Positions 1 through 9,056 of a stretch of DNA of 48,445 nt are shown here, piece by piece. The stretch lies in the NCBI GenBank assembly GCA_003023565.1, contig PXSA01000020.1, forward strand, positions 1 through 48,445, given 5' to 3'. Every line of letters begins with the position of its first letter. Positions within the stretch are counted from its first letter, which is position 1. The position numbers and the translations under genes are program-made. Origin of the DNA: Halobacteriales archaeon QS_9_68_17 (GTDB taxonomy: Archaea > Halobacteriota > Halobacteria > Halobacteriales > Natronoarchaeaceae). Below the pieces are notes generated by a model that made no database searches, had not been told where the DNA came from, and saw only the letters and a list, made by a program, of their open reading frames with translations.

Positions 1-428
1 CACACTCGGTCGGCCTGTATCGGCCGGTTCGCGCCGCGGGCGCGCTCGTACTCGACGTCGACCTCGTCCTCGAAGGCGTAGGCGAGCGTCGGGTTCCGCA
101 TGATTCGGTCGTCGCTCGCGCGTTCGAGGAACCACCGTTCGGCCATCTCCTCCTGTGCGAGCGAGAGAGCGCCCGAGAACTCGTCGCGCTCGGTGAACAT
201 CAGGTCGGAGATGGCGTCCCACGGCCGTTCGATCCCCGTCGCCGCGCGGGCGTTGCTGTTCGTCACCGATAACGGTCGCTCGATGCCCCCCGGATCGTCC
301 TCGTCTCCCCCGGTCCAGAACACCTTGCGGTACCGCGGTGGCAGGTCGTTTTCGTCCAGATCGCGTCCGTCGTCGTACACCCGGGTCGTCAACAGGAACT
401 CGACGACGTCAAGCGCCCCGTCGTTCAT
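1..428 (-). CDS. Hypothetical protein, C-terminus cut by window edge
   Basis: The first 142 codons of a leftward gene are visible and the rest lies beyond base 1. The ATG at 428 is preceded about 28 nt upstream by an A/T-rich box, which fits a leaderless haloarchaeal start. The protein is soluble-looking and acidic, opening with MNDGALDVVEFLLTTRVYDD. I see no signal peptide, membrane segment or catalytic motif that I recognise, and I assign no function. It lies downstream of agl23 on the same strand with a gap of about 118 nt, but its own promoter-like box suggests separate transcription. Confidence 0.7.
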   Translation of the reverse strand, partial: MNDGALDVVEFLLTTRVYDDGRDLDENDLPPRYRKVFWTGGDEDDPGGIERPLSVTNSNARAATGIERPWDAISDLMFTERDEFSGALSLAQEEMAERWFLERASDDRIMRNPTLAYAFEDEVDVEYERARGANRPIQADRV

Positions 429-450
429 TCCCCGAAGGATTGGAACGGGG

Positions 451-460
451 GAATATTAAG
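451..460 (-). promoter_or_regulatory. TATA-like box for the edge gene
   Basis: On the minus strand this reads CTTAATATTC, an A/T-rich box in GC-rich surroundings. Its centre is about 28 nt before the ATG at 428, the spacing expected for a leaderless archaeal transcript. Confidence 0.5.
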
Positions 461-546
461 ACCGTCGAAGCGCCGACCGGGGTCGGTAGACCGCGTCACC
501 GTTCCGATACCCGTCGGGCGGCGGGTCGCGACGACGTAGCTCTCGG

Positions 547-2364
547 TCAGTCGTCGAGGGACTCCTCGTCGACGAAGACGACGAACGTGCTGCTGTGGAG
601 GTAGCGCTCGTACTGGTACGCACGGTAGCCGTCCAGCGACGACTCGTACGCGGCGGCGTCGTTCCGCAACGAAACGACCACCGGCGGCGGGTCGTCCTCG
701 ACGTCGGCGGCGTCCGAGGTGCTGTTGACGACCAGGTCCGCGTCGCTCCCCTGGAGTCGATGCTGTTCGGCCTCGACGTACCACGCGAGCGGCAGGCGCT
801 CGAACCACCCGCCCGGATGGGCCGGTGGCTGGTCCGCGTTCGACTCGTTGGGCATGTCGAACTCGTTGCCGTAGTAGACCACGTCGACGCCCTCGTTCTC
901 GCGGGCGATCCGGGCTATCGTCTCCAGCGTCGGCTTCATGTCCGACGACGACTGGGCGTACTGAACCAGTTCGTTGTCGGGGCTGGCGGGCTCTCTGTAG
1001 GAGGTGCCCATGGCGGCCCCGCCGACCTGTGCGACCAGCAACAGGACGAGGACGACGGCGGCCGAGATACCGACGACGTCGCCGTCGTCGTACGCGTCGA
1101 CGCCCCAGCGACCGACCAGCGCGAGACCGACCGCGGCCGGGAGCGCGAGCGGGACCACCGCGTGGATGGTGGCCCACGGTGCCGGAATGTCGGTGATGAT
1201 CGGGTAGCCGAAAACGCTCACCGCCCCGATGTACCCGCCCAGCGCGACCAGGTCCCGCGGCCCCTCCGCGGAGTACCGGTCCGCGACGAAGCCGACGGCC
1301 GCCAGCGCGACGAGCGCGGCCGCGCCCGCCTCCATCGTCCTGACGTAGTCGTTCCAGTAGCGGAGGAACTCGTGGCCGTGACCGGACCCCCACTGGTGGA
1401 CGAACTTCGACCAGCTACCGACCAGCGCCTCCTCGACGACGGCGACGAACATGCCGGGCCGGCCGGCCGCGAGTTCCTCCAGCGACCAGTACAGCCCCAT
1501 CCCCTCGGTGTCTCCGTACCCGGGGTAGCCGCCCTTCCGCGGGGCGTAGAAGAAGACGACGACCGCGAAGAACTCCGCGACGACGGCGACCGAGAGGAGG
1601 ATCGCCCGCTTCCGGGCGCGGACGGCGTCGGGGAGGTCGGCGAGCAGGCGGCCCCGCGCGTCCCGCGAGAGGCGGCCCATGGGGTCGAAGGTGAGCGCGC
1701 CGCTGGCGTACCGGCGCAGTTCCGCGCCGGGGGTCCGGCCGCGGACGCGAGCGAGGAACAGTCGGTGGTCGAGCAGGAGCGCGGCGGCCCCGAGGAGACA
1801 GAGCGCGTACACCAGCGCGTTCTCCTTGGTGGTGAACGACAGCGCGTACGACCCCGTCGCGGCGAACAGGTAGCGGTCCTTCCGGGTGTCGTACCAGCGG
1901 ACGAACAGGCCGAGCGCGACGAAGGTGAAGGCGGCGAGCAACACGTCGGTCCGGAAGAACCGCGAGTAGTAGAGCAGGATGGGGTTGAACGCGAGCACGA
2001 CGGCTAAGGCGACGACTTCGCTGTCGCGCAGGCGGTCGCGGAACAGCCACGCCGACAGCGGCAGGCAGGCCCCGACGAGCGCGACGACCAGCCGCATCGT
2101 GACGTCGTTCGGTCCGAGCAGGGAGAACACCTTGCTGTTGACGAGCGGGAGGAACGGACCGTGGACGATGGGCCGGTACTCGTGAACGCCCGTCTCGGCG
2201 TATCGGAGCGTCCAGTAGGCCACGCGGGCCTCGTCCTGATGGGCGACCCGTGACCCGAGGTCGTAGAGGCGCGCGAGGAGGCCGAGCAGGGAGACTGCGA
2301 GGACCGCCGCCGCGGTGCCGCGGCGGCCGGAGATGGCGTCCGGGAGCGAGGGCCGACCGGTCAT
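547..2364 (-). CDS. agl23: Agl23-like flippase activity-associated membrane protein
   Basis: This 605-aa polytopic membrane protein matches the archaeal Agl23 family (TIGR03663), related to GT39/ArnT-type glycosyltransferases and linked to membrane steps of S-layer N-glycosylation. The N-terminus has a membrane helix (about residues 18-35), then the family hallmark AHQDEARVAYW around residue 41, whose Asp-Glu lies in the first extracytoplasmic loop. This is followed by HGPFLP and many hydrophobic helices to about residue 440, then a soluble C-terminal domain of about 150 residues. Length is typical. No other agl genes are visible nearby, so the glycosylation context is not confirmed here. The family call is firm, but the exact biochemical role is poorly defined even for known members. 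Confidence 0.85.
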   Translation of the reverse strand: MTGRPSLPDAISGRRGTAAAVLAVSLLGLLARLYDLGSRVAHQDEARVAYWTLRYAETGVHEYRPIVHGPFLPLVNSKVFSLLGPNDVTMRLVVALVGACLPLSAWLFRDRLRDSEVVALAVVLAFNPILLYYSRFFRTDVLLAAFTFVALGLFVRWYDTRKDRYLFAATGSYALSFTTKENALVYALCLLGAAALLLDHRLFLARVRGRTPGAELRRYASGALTFDPMGRLSRDARGRLLADLPDAVRARKRAILLSVAVVAEFFAVVVFFYAPRKGGYPGYGDTEGMGLYWSLEELAAGRPGMFVAVVEEALVGSWSKFVHQWGSGHGHEFLRYWNDYVRTMEAGAAALVALAAVGFVADRYSAEGPRDLVALGGYIGAVSVFGYPIITDIPAPWATIHAVVPLALPAAVGLALVGRWGVDAYDDGDVVGISAAVVLVLLLVAQVGGAAMGTSYREPASPDNELVQYAQSSSDMKPTLETIARIARENEGVDVVYYGNEFDMPNESNADQPPAHPGGWFERLPLAWYVEAEQHRLQGSDADLVVNSTSDAADVEDDPPPVVVSLRNDAAAYESSLDGYRAYQYERYLHSSTFVVFVDEESLDD

Positions 2365-2452
2365 GGTCCGTCTGTGATCAGTTGTGGGTAAATGATTTAT
2401 GGGTCTGGTTTCCTCTTGGATACAATATCTTCTTAGCGATTTGAACCGGAAA

Positions 2453-2462
2453 GATTATTTAC
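2453..2462 (+). promoter_or_regulatory. TATA-like box before the small membrane ORF
   Basis: GATTATTTAC lies about 27 nt before the ATG at 2484. Because the whole region is A/T-rich, this match is weaker evidence than it would be elsewhere in the window. Confidence 0.3.
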
Positions 2463-2483
2463 TACATATAGGAATTAATAAAT

Positions 2484-2714
2484 ATGGACAGTATACTTGA
2501 TATCTATTCAGACCAGATATTAATAGAGGGAATAAAATGGATGTCTGTATTATCAGTTTCTCTAATCATCTATTTTAAATCACTGGATGAAATTTCAAAC
2601 TTGGAATCAGCTTTATGGGCAACATCGGTCCTTATACTTGGAACCTACCATATTGGGATTGGCGCGTTATTATTGGCTATGTTTTTTACAAGAATTGCAC
2701 TATTAAAAGACTAG
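2484..2714 (+). CDS. Small hypothetical membrane protein in an A/T-rich island
   Basis: A 76-aa ORF with two hydrophobic stretches, about residues 14-31 (KWMSVLSVSLIIYF region) and 43-71, so probably two membrane helices. Codon use is A/T-rich (ATA, AAA, TTA), unlike every neighbour, and the protein lacks the acidic bias of the window. I recognise no family. The island suggests recent acquisition or a mobile-element remnant. It could also be a chance ORF in A/T-rich DNA, but the coherent membrane pattern and correctly spaced upstream box make it plausible. Confidence 0.5.
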   Translation: MDSILDIYSDQILIEGIKWMSVLSVSLIIYFKSLDEISNLESALWATSVLILGTYHIGIGALLLAMFFTRIALLKD

Positions 2715-2770
2715 TATTAAGTCTTTATATTAAGACCTACGTTTGTGTGCAATAGAATAACCCGTTGGAA

Positions 2771-2980
2771 GTGGATGAATTCGAATCAGCCAATTTGATT
2801 GAAGTCGTATCTGTAGGAAATAAATATCGACTTGAATTTGAGATGAAGGGAGCAGCGAGTATTCCAGGTCCCTCTCCTTATTCAACATTGAATTTAGATG
2901 GAGCCCGGAGGGAAGATGCATCCCTTCTCCCGGGAGAGTATGGGTTTTCAACTCGAACTTGGCTCTGCCTTTGGGAGTAA
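2771..2980 (+). CDS. Possible small ORF or gene fragment, unrecognised
   Basis: A 69-aa frame from a GTG start (a TTG lies two codons earlier). Its first half, with the run VSVGNKYRLEFEMKG, looks like real protein. The second half runs through a DNA hairpin (2904-2934) and becomes compositionally odd before the stop. This may be the 3' remnant of a gene truncated by recombination. No family is recognised and expression is uncertain. Confidence 0.25.
   Translation: MDEFESANLIEVVSVGNKYRLEFEMKGAASIPGPSPYSTLNLDGARREDASLLPGEYGFSTRTWLCLWE
2904..2934. repeat. Imperfect inverted repeat / hairpin
   Basis: CCCGGAGGGA and TCCCT plus CCGGG can pair around the loop AGATGCA with a small bulge. The right part also holds the perfect palindrome CTCCCGGGAG (2927-2936). 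It lies at the right-hand end of the A/T-rich island, about 125 nt before the thiolase start. Confidence 0.5.
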
Positions 2981-3058
2981 ACCGTAGCATATAAAACTCC
3001 TTTCCCACCCCTGCTGGTTTTATAGCCATTTAAGTTCGTGAAGGTCATCAATCCGTGC

Positions 3059-4198
3059 ATGGCAAGCGACACCACGCCCGTCGTCGTGCGGGCGTACCGA
3101 ACGCCCCAGGGCAAGGAGGACGGCGTCTTCGCGGACGTCCGGAGCGAGGACCTGTCGATCCCGCTCATCGACGAGATCCTCGCGGAGACCGGCCTCTCCG
3201 GCGAGCACATCGACGACCTGATGTGGGGCTGCGCGCAGCAGCGCGAGGAGCAGGACAACAACCTGGCGCGGGTCATCGCACTGCTGTCGGACCTGGGCGA
3301 GAACGTTCCTGCCACCACGATCAACCGCTGGTGCGCGTCCTCGATGCAGGCGATCATCTCCGCGTCCGACGCCGTCCGCGCCGGCCAGCGCGACGCGGTC
3401 ATCGCCGGCGGCGTCGAGTCGATGTCCCGCGTCGAGATGGGCGAGGGCCACGGCTACATCCACCCGCGGATGGCCGAGGCGTACAACGTCGGCGAACTCC
3501 AGATGGGAATGACCGCGGAGGCGGTCGCCGACCGCTTCGACGTCTCCCGCGAGGAGCAGGACGAGTACGCCGCCCGGAGCCAGCAGCGCGCCTACGAGGC
3601 GACCGAGGAGGGCCGCTTCGACTCCCAGATCGTCCCCATCGAGACCGAGGACGGCACGGTCACCGAGGACGAGGGCCTGCGCCCCGGCACGACGACGGAG
3701 AAACTGGCGGAGCTTCCGACCGTGTTCAAAAGCGACGGCTCCGTCACGCCCGGCAACGCCTCCCAGATCAGCGACGGCGCGGCCGCGACGCTCGTGACGA
3801 GCAGGTCCTTCGCCGAGGATCACGGCCTCGAGATCATGGCCGAAGTCGGCTCGAACAACGTCGTCGGCGTCGACCCCCGCATCATGGGCGTCGGTCCCGT
3901 GCCCGCGACGGAGGGCCTGCTGGAGCGGACCGGTCGCGACATCGACGACTACGACCTCGTCGAACTGAACGAGGCGTTCGCCAGCCAGTCCCTTTACAGC
4001 CAGCAACAACTCGGTATCCCGGACGACGAGTTCAACGTCAACGGCGGCGCTATCGCCATCGGTCACCCGCTCGGCGCGAGCGGCGCGCGCCTGCCGGTGA
4101 CGCTGATCCACGAACTCCAGCAGCGCGGCGGCGGCCGCGGTCTCGCCACGCTCTGTGTCGGCTTCGGGCAGGGCGCGGCCATCGAGTTCGAGGTGTAG
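3059..4198 (+). CDS. Thiolase family protein (acetyl-CoA C-acyltransferase)
   Basis: A 379-aa thiolase, joining or cleaving acyl-CoA and acetyl-CoA in fatty-acid/ketoacid or polyhydroxyalkanoate-type metabolism. The nucleophilic cysteine is Cys92 in NRWCASSMQA, where most thiolases have a Gly after the Ser. The family motifs GGVESMSR, GHPLGASGAR (catalytic His) and LCVGFGQG (second catalytic Cys) follow in order. Length is normal. I chose the ATG at 3059 (MASDTTP) because an upstream in-frame start at 3038 adds residues unlike the family. The gene stands alone between the A/T-rich island and a convergent alcohol dehydrogenase, so biosynthetic versus degradative use cannot be decided. Confidence 0.93.
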   Translation: MASDTTPVVVRAYRTPQGKEDGVFADVRSEDLSIPLIDEILAETGLSGEHIDDLMWGCAQQREEQDNNLARVIALLSDLGENVPATTINRWCASSMQAIISASDAVRAGQRDAVIAGGVESMSRVEMGEGHGYIHPRMAEAYNVGELQMGMTAEAVADRFDVSREEQDEYAARSQQRAYEATEEGRFDSQIVPIETEDGTVTEDEGLRPGTTTEKLAELPTVFKSDGSVTPGNASQISDGAAATLVTSRSFAEDHGLEIMAEVGSNNVVGVDPRIMGVGPVPATEGLLERTGRDIDDYDLVELNEAFASQSLYSQQQLGIPDDEFNVNGGAIAIGHPLGASGARLPVTLIHELQQRGGGRGLATLCVGFGQGAAIEFEV

Positions 4199-4373
4199 GC
4201 CGCCCGCCGGGCGGTCCGGGCGAGCGCCACCGTGGGACTCCTTCCTGCCGTTTTCGCGCCCCGCGATTCGCGCCCGACAGCGACGCCCGCGCTCGTCGGG
4301 ACGGTTGCACGCCAGTTCCGCCGTTCGCCAGACCGGGTGGCGAACGGCCGGGGCACGGTTCCGACCGCTCCCA

Positions 4374-5543
4374 TCAGGGCGTCAGCACGACCTTGATGCA
4401 GCCGTCCTCCTTCTCCCGGAAGGTCTCGTACATCTCCGGCCCCTTCTCCAGCGGTTCCTGATGGGTGATGACGAACGACGGGTCGATGTCGCCGTCCTCG
4501 ATCCGCTCCAGCAGGGGGTCGAGGTAGCGCTGGACGTGGGTCTGTCCGGTGTTTACCGTCAGCGCCTTGTTCATCAGCGGGCCGACGGGGAAGTCGTCGA
4601 CGTGCCCGAGGTAGACGCCGGGGACCGACAGCGTCCCGCCCTTCCGACAGCACCTGATCGCCTGTCGGAGGACGTGCGGCCGGTCCGCTTCCAGGTTCAC
4701 CTGCTGTTTCGCCTTGTCCATCTTCCCCATGAGGCCCGTGCCGTGGGCCTCCGTCCCGACGGCGTCGATACACCGGTCCGGGCCGCGGCCGCCGGTCATC
4801 GCCATCAGCCGGTCGTACACGTCCTCGTCCTCGAAGTCGATGGTTTCCGCGTCCCCGTGCTCCCGCGCCATCCGGAGGCGCTCCTGCACCCGGTCGATCG
4901 CGATCACTCGCCCCGCGCCGAGCATCCAGGCGCTCTGGACGGCGAACTGGCCGACGGGGCCACACCCCCACACCGCGACCGTGTCGTCCTCCTCGATCCC
5001 GGCGTTCTCGGCGGCCATGTACCCCGTCGGGAACACGTCCGAGAGGAGCAGCACCTGCTCGTCCGACAGGTCGGAGTCGACGTTCACCGGTCCCACGTCC
5101 GCATACGGGACCCGGAGGTACTCGGCCTGCCCGCCGGCGTAGCCGCCCATCATGTGTGAGTAGCCGAACAGGCCGGCCGGCGACTGCCCCATCACCTTCC
5201 GGGCGACCTCCGCGTTCGGGTTCGAGTTGTCACAGAGCGAGTACAGGTCCTCCTCGCAGAACCAGCACGACCCGCAACTGATCGTGAACGGGACGACGAC
5301 GCGGTCGCCCTCCTCCAGCGTCTCGACGGCGTCGCCCGTCTCGACCACCTCACCCATCGGTTCGTGGCCCAGCACGTCCCCCTCGCGCATCGACGGCACG
5401 TAGCCGTCGTACAGGTGGAGGTCCGACCCGCAGATGGCCGTGGCGGTGATCTCGACCACCGCGTCGTGCGGGTTGACGATCTCGGGGTCGGGGACCTCGT
5501 CGACGCGAACGTCCTCCTCGCCGTGCCACGTGAGGGCTCTCAT
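4374..5543 (-). CDS. Zinc-dependent alcohol dehydrogenase (formaldehyde/threonine dehydrogenase-like)
   Basis: A 389-aa medium-chain dehydrogenase. The catalytic zinc site is seen in [10 protein letters not shown] and GHEPMGEV. The structural zinc site has four cysteines, [15 protein letters not shown]. The NAD(P) Rossmann fold follows at [14 protein letters not shown]. The long insert after the Rossmann fold, with the segment [11 protein letters not shown], resembles the glutathione-independent formaldehyde dehydrogenase/threonine dehydrogenase-like subgroup common in haloarchaea. Substrate is not certain. It converges on the thiolase (175-nt gap), and the siroheme decarboxylase lies upstream on the same strand 220 nt away. 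Confidence 0.9.
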   Translation of the reverse strand: MRALTWHGEEDVRVDEVPDPEIVNPHDAVVEITATAICGSDLHLYDGYVPSMREGDVLGHEPMGEVVETGDAVETLEEGDRVVVPFTISCGSCWFCEEDLYSLCDNSNPNAEVARKVMGQSPAGLFGYSHMMGGYAGGQAEYLRVPYADVGPVNVDSDLSDEQVLLLSDVFPTGYMAAENAGIEEDDTVAVWGCGPVGQFAVQSAWMLGAGRVIAIDRVQERLRMAREHGDAETIDFEDEDVYDRLMAMTGGRGPDRCIDAVGTEAHGTGLMGKMDKAKQQVNLEADRPHVLRQAIRCCRKGGTLSVPGVYLGHVDDFPVGPLMNKALTVNTGQTHVQRYLDPLLERIEDGDIDPSFVITHQEPLEKGPEMYETFREKEDGCIKVVLTP

Positions 5544-5589
5544 CCGCGCCCCCCGTGGCGCTCGCGGTTCACCGCGCCGGTGTTCTCAG

Positions 5590-5611
5590 CCCCGCCGTCG
5601 GACCGGCGGGG
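5590..5611. repeat. Perfect 8-bp inverted repeat
   Basis: CCCCGCCG and CGGCGGGG flank a 6-nt loop between the end of the siroheme decarboxylase gene and the start of the alcohol dehydrogenase. It could be an RNA hairpin marking the 3' end of the upstream transcript or a protein site. It has no T-tract. Confidence 0.5.
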
Positions 5612-5763
5612 CGGCCTCGCCGCCGGTGAGAGACGGATCTCGCTCACTACGGATTCACCGTTCCCAACGACCCCGCCGCGTTCATTAAACGTGTGTCCCG
5701 GATCCGCGGAGAGATAGCCGCGCTGACAGGCGGTTTCGGCGGTCTGCTGTACCGCTCGGCGGC

Positions 5764-6795
5764 CTACACGAGGTCCTCGTAGCGCGCGCCGGTCTGTTTC
5801 AGCGTCTCCGTCGAGTAGAGGCGCTCGTGGTCGTAGGGGAGGTGTTCGCTCGCGAGTTCGTCTATCTTCTCGTCGACGGCGTCGGGGTCGCGGCCGTGGA
5901 TCATGGTGAACACGCTGTAGGGCCAGTCCTGTTCCTCGCGGCGCGGCCGGTGGTAACAGAGCGTGACGTACGGCAGACCGCCGACCGCGGTGCCGCGGTC
6001 GTCGAGGTCCTCGTCGGGCACGTCCCACACGACCATGCAGTTGCTGTCGAACCCGGTGACGACGTGGTTGACGACGCAACCGATCCGCTTGATACAGCCG
6101 TCGCCGCGCAGGCGCTCGATGGCGTCGAGCACGTCGTCCACGTCCGCGCCGACGGCGTCGGCCACGTCGGCGTACGGCGTCGAGGTCAGCGGAAAGCCGT
6201 CCTGTATCTCCAGCAGGAGGTCGGCCTCGAAGTCGGAGAGGTCGCCCGCGGCGTTCTCGCTGATGCGGGTAGCGTCGACGGCCGTCTCCGAGAAGCTCTC
6301 CCGGGCGAACCGGTCACCGTTCACCACGGGGAACTCCAGGTCGATGTAGTAGTCCGTGAGCATCGGGAGGTTCAGCACCTCGCACCCGGTTCGGTCCGCT
6401 ATCTCGGCGAGTATCTCGTCGCGGCGCTCCAGCGACCCGGCGGTGACGACGAACCACATGTTCCACTCGTGGTCGCGCCGGTAGTTGTGGTTCACCTGCC
6501 GGTAGCCGTTTATCACTTCGGCCACCTCGTCGAACCGGTCCTCGGGGACACCGACGGCCGCGAGCGTCGAACTGCCGATCACGGGGGGGTTCAGGACGGG
6601 GCCGAACCGGCGGAAGATCCCCTCGTCGGCGAGGCGTTCGACCCGCGCGAGCGCGTCCGCCTCGTCGGTGCCGACCGCGTCGCCGACCGCCCGAAAGGGG
6701 CGGCGTTCGACGGGAAACCCGCTCTGGAACCCGTCGACGAGTCCGGCGTCGGGGTCGTCGATCCGCTCGCGCCACTCGCCCGCCTGAAGGCTCAT
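5764..6795 (-). CDS. Fused siroheme decarboxylase (AhbA-AhbB type), Lrp/AsnC-like
   Basis: A 343-aa protein of two tandem Lrp/AsnC-like halves, each a winged helix plus an alpha-beta domain. The first half carries NYRRDHEWNMWFVV (about residues 115-130). The second carries CYHRPRREEQDWPYSVF (about 290-306). This is the pattern of siroheme decarboxylases AhbA/AhbB (NirDL/NirGH relatives), which convert sirohaem to 12,18-didecarboxysirohaem in the alternative haem pathway. In many organisms the two are separate, and fusion is usual for haloarchaea as far as I recall. I took the ATG at 6795, since the open frame extends to 7107 but that part overlaps the divergent SDR. No other haem gene is adjacent. 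Often mis-annotated as a transcription regulator. Confidence 0.85.
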   Translation of the reverse strand: MSLQAGEWRERIDDPDAGLVDGFQSGFPVERRPFRAVGDAVGTDEADALARVERLADEGIFRRFGPVLNPPVIGSSTLAAVGVPEDRFDEVAEVINGYRQVNHNYRRDHEWNMWFVVTAGSLERRDEILAEIADRTGCEVLNLPMLTDYYIDLEFPVVNGDRFARESFSETAVDATRISENAAGDLSDFEADLLLEIQDGFPLTSTPYADVADAVGADVDDVLDAIERLRGDGCIKRIGCVVNHVVTGFDSNCMVVWDVPDEDLDDRGTAVGGLPYVTLCYHRPRREEQDWPYSVFTMIHGRDPDAVDEKIDELASEHLPYDHERLYSTETLKQTGARYEDLV

Positions 6796-6902
6796 TGATC
6801 GTTCTCGGGACGGGACGAACCTACCTTTTTCGGGTCCGTCCGAACGCGCTCGCGGTGCCGACGCCCCCGAGTTCTTTGCCGAGCGGGACCAACGAACGAT
6901 AC

Positions 6903-7790
6903 ATGACGCTGCCCGACTGCTCCGACCGTACGGTACTGCTGACTGGCGGGACGCGAGGCATCGGCCGCGCGGCGGCGCGGAAGATCGGTGATCTGGGCGC
7001 GACGCTCCTGCTGGTCGGCCGCGACGCGGAGCGGGGCGAGGCGACGACCGAACGCCTCCGCCAACGGGGGGTCGACGCGGAGTTCCTCCGCTACGACCTC
7101 GCCGCACAGTCCTCGGTGCGGGACCTCGCGGCGACGGTGCGAGAGCGCGTCGACGCCCTCGACGCGCTGGTGAACAACGCCGGTCTCGCCCGGAGCAGTC
7201 GGGAGCGGACCGCGGACGGGGTACCGGTCACGGTGGCGGTCAACCACCTCGCGCCGTACCTGCTGACCCACGAACTGCTGCCCCTGCTGACGGACAGCGC
7301 GCCCTCGCGCGTCGTCGTCACCTCCTCGGGAGTTCACGAGCGTGCCTCCCTCGACCCCGACGACCTCGACCTACGCGGCGATTACGAGGGGTTCGACGCC
7401 TACGCCCGGACGAAGCTGATGAACGTCCTGTTCACCTACGAACTCGCCGACCGCCTCCGCGGGACGGGCGTCACCACGACGACGTTCCATCCCGGGTTCA
7501 TTCCCTCCAGCGGCCTCTACCGGGACAGCGCCTTCTACGTCCGGGCCGCGATGCGTCTGCTTTCGATACTCCCCGTCGGCCAGACCGTCGAGGACGGTGC
7601 GGAAGCGCTCGCGTATCTCACGTGCTCGGAGGAGGTCGCCGACGTGACCGGGCGGTACTTCGACGGGACGACCCCGGCCGACCCGTCCTCCGACGCGCGC
7701 GACGAGCGCCTCCGCCGAGCCCTCTGGGACGAGAGCGCGGAACTCGTCGGCGTCGACCCCGACTGGCCGCGGGCGGAGCGAGAGACCTGA
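6903..7790 (+). CDS. SDR-family oxidoreductase
   Basis: A 295-aa short-chain dehydrogenase/reductase. It shows the cofactor-binding TGGTRGIG near residue 14, the NNAG motif, the catalytic serine in VVVTSSGVH, and YARTK as the YxxxK active-site pair. This layout resembles the retinol dehydrogenase/protochlorophyllide reductase-like subgroup. Substrate is unknown. The ATG at 6903 is preferred because the upstream extension reads through the 107-nt divergent promoter region shared with the siroheme decarboxylase. The C-terminal tail after about residue 265 is acidic and variable. Confidence 0.88.
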   Translation: MTLPDCSDRTVLLTGGTRGIGRAAARKIGDLGATLLLVGRDAERGEATTERLRQRGVDAEFLRYDLAAQSSVRDLAATVRERVDALDALVNNAGLARSSRERTADGVPVTVAVNHLAPYLLTHELLPLLTDSAPSRVVVTSSGVHERASLDPDDLDLRGDYEGFDAYARTKLMNVLFTYELADRLRGTGVTTTTFHPGFIPSSGLYRDSAFYVRAAMRLLSILPVGQTVEDGAEALAYLTCSEEVADVTGRYFDGTTPADPSSDARDERLRRALWDESAELVGVDPDWPRAERET

Positions 7791-7889
7791 CCGGGGACCG
7801 TCCCCGCCGGCGACGCCGGCCCGGTCGAACCCCCTCTGACGGCCGCCGGAAACGGGACGCTTTTGCGGCGAGCGCCACAACCCACGGGC

Positions 7890-9005
7890 ATGGCCGAAGC
7901 AAGCCCGCAGTACGGTGACTGGCCCCTGAAGCGGCTGATGACCGAGGTAGTCGGCTCCGGGCACAAGTCCGCGGCGGACATGACCCGCGAGCAGGCTCGC
8001 GAGGCGTTCCAGCGGATCCTCGGCGGCGAACCGGATCCGACGACGCTGGGCGCGTTCTGGCTGGCGAACCGCTGGAAGCGCAACAACCCCGAGGAACCCG
8101 CGGGCTACACCGACGTGATGGTCGAGGAGTCGGTCGAGCGGGCCGAACCCGACGCCGACCCGGTCGACTGCGGCGCGAACTACGACGGGAAAAACGACAG
8201 CGCGCTGCTTGGCGTCGCGGCCGGCGTCGTCGCCGCCGGCGCGGGCACGCCCGTCGTCGCCCACAGCGGCGACCGCGTGCCGACGCACGAGGCCTGCGCG
8301 TACAAGCACGTCCTCGACGAACTCGGCGTCCGCACCGACCTCGACGTCGGCGAGAGCGCGGACATGGTCGACGAGACGGGCTTTGGCTTCTACTATCAGC
8401 CAGCGTTCAACCCCGGCGTCGACGGCCTGTACGACCGCCGCGACCGGATGGGCGTCCGAACGTTCGTCAACACCGTCGAGACGCTGGCGAACCCGGCGAA
8501 CGCCGACGTCCACCTCGGGAGCTTCTACCACCTCGCGTTCGCCGAGAAGGTGACCGACACGTTCGCCGAGATGGAGACGGAGAGCCCCGACCGCGTCATC
8601 ATGTTCCAGGGCATGGAGGGGTACGACGACATCCGGCCCGGCTACACGAAGGTCGCGGAGTGGCGGGCGGCACCACGCGCCGCCGCAGGACCGAGCGGGG
8701 AGCAGGGCGACCCGCGAGAGGTCGACTTCGACGACTACGAGATCGAGACGCCCGAGTACGGGATGGAGTTCGAGGAGGAGGACCTCGAAGTCGACGACGT
8801 GGCCGCCGACTCCGCGGCGATCACCGAGGCCGTCGTCGCCGGCGAGCGCGACGACCACTTCGCCGACGCCGTCGCGGTCAACGCCGCGTTCCGCATCTAC
8901 GCCCGCGACGACGCCGACTCCCTGGACGAGGGGCTGGAACTGGCTCGCGAGGCCGTCGCCGACGGCAGCGCCGAGGCGGTGCTGGAGGACCTCCGCGCGT
9001 TCTGA
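7890..9005 (+). CDS. Anthranilate phosphoribosyltransferase-like protein (TrpD2/YbiB-like)
   Basis: A 371-aa protein with the nucleoside phosphorylase/TrpD fold: a helical N-terminal domain (about residues 1-85, with LGAFWLANRWK), then the glycine-rich phosphate/PRPP region. In true TrpD this is a GTGGD motif followed by FNIST. Here it is replaced by GANYDGKNDSALLGVAAG, followed by VVAHSGDRVPTHEA in the place of the usual KHGNR stretch. This departure suggests a TrpD2/YbiB-like paralogue rather than the tryptophan-pathway enzyme. No other trp gene is nearby. The middle region (about 250-300) is an acidic haloarchaeal insertion. Function is unknown; nucleic-acid binding is known for bacterial YbiB but is only a suggestion here. 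Confidence 0.8.
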   Translation: MAEASPQYGDWPLKRLMTEVVGSGHKSAADMTREQAREAFQRILGGEPDPTTLGAFWLANRWKRNNPEEPAGYTDVMVEESVERAEPDADPVDCGANYDGKNDSALLGVAAGVVAAGAGTPVVAHSGDRVPTHEACAYKHVLDELGVRTDLDVGESADMVDETGFGFYYQPAFNPGVDGLYDRRDRMGVRTFVNTVETLANPANADVHLGSFYHLAFAEKVTDTFAEMETESPDRVIMFQGMEGYDDIRPGYTKVAEWRAAPRAAAGPSGEQGDPREVDFDDYEIETPEYGMEFEEEDLEVDDVAADSAAITEAVVAGERDDHFADAVAVNAAFRIYARDDADSLDEGLELAREAVADGSAEAVLEDLRAF

Positions 9006-9056
9006 GCGCGTCGGACGCCGAGCGCGCCGCCCAGCACCTCGAAGCGCGCTCCGCCG

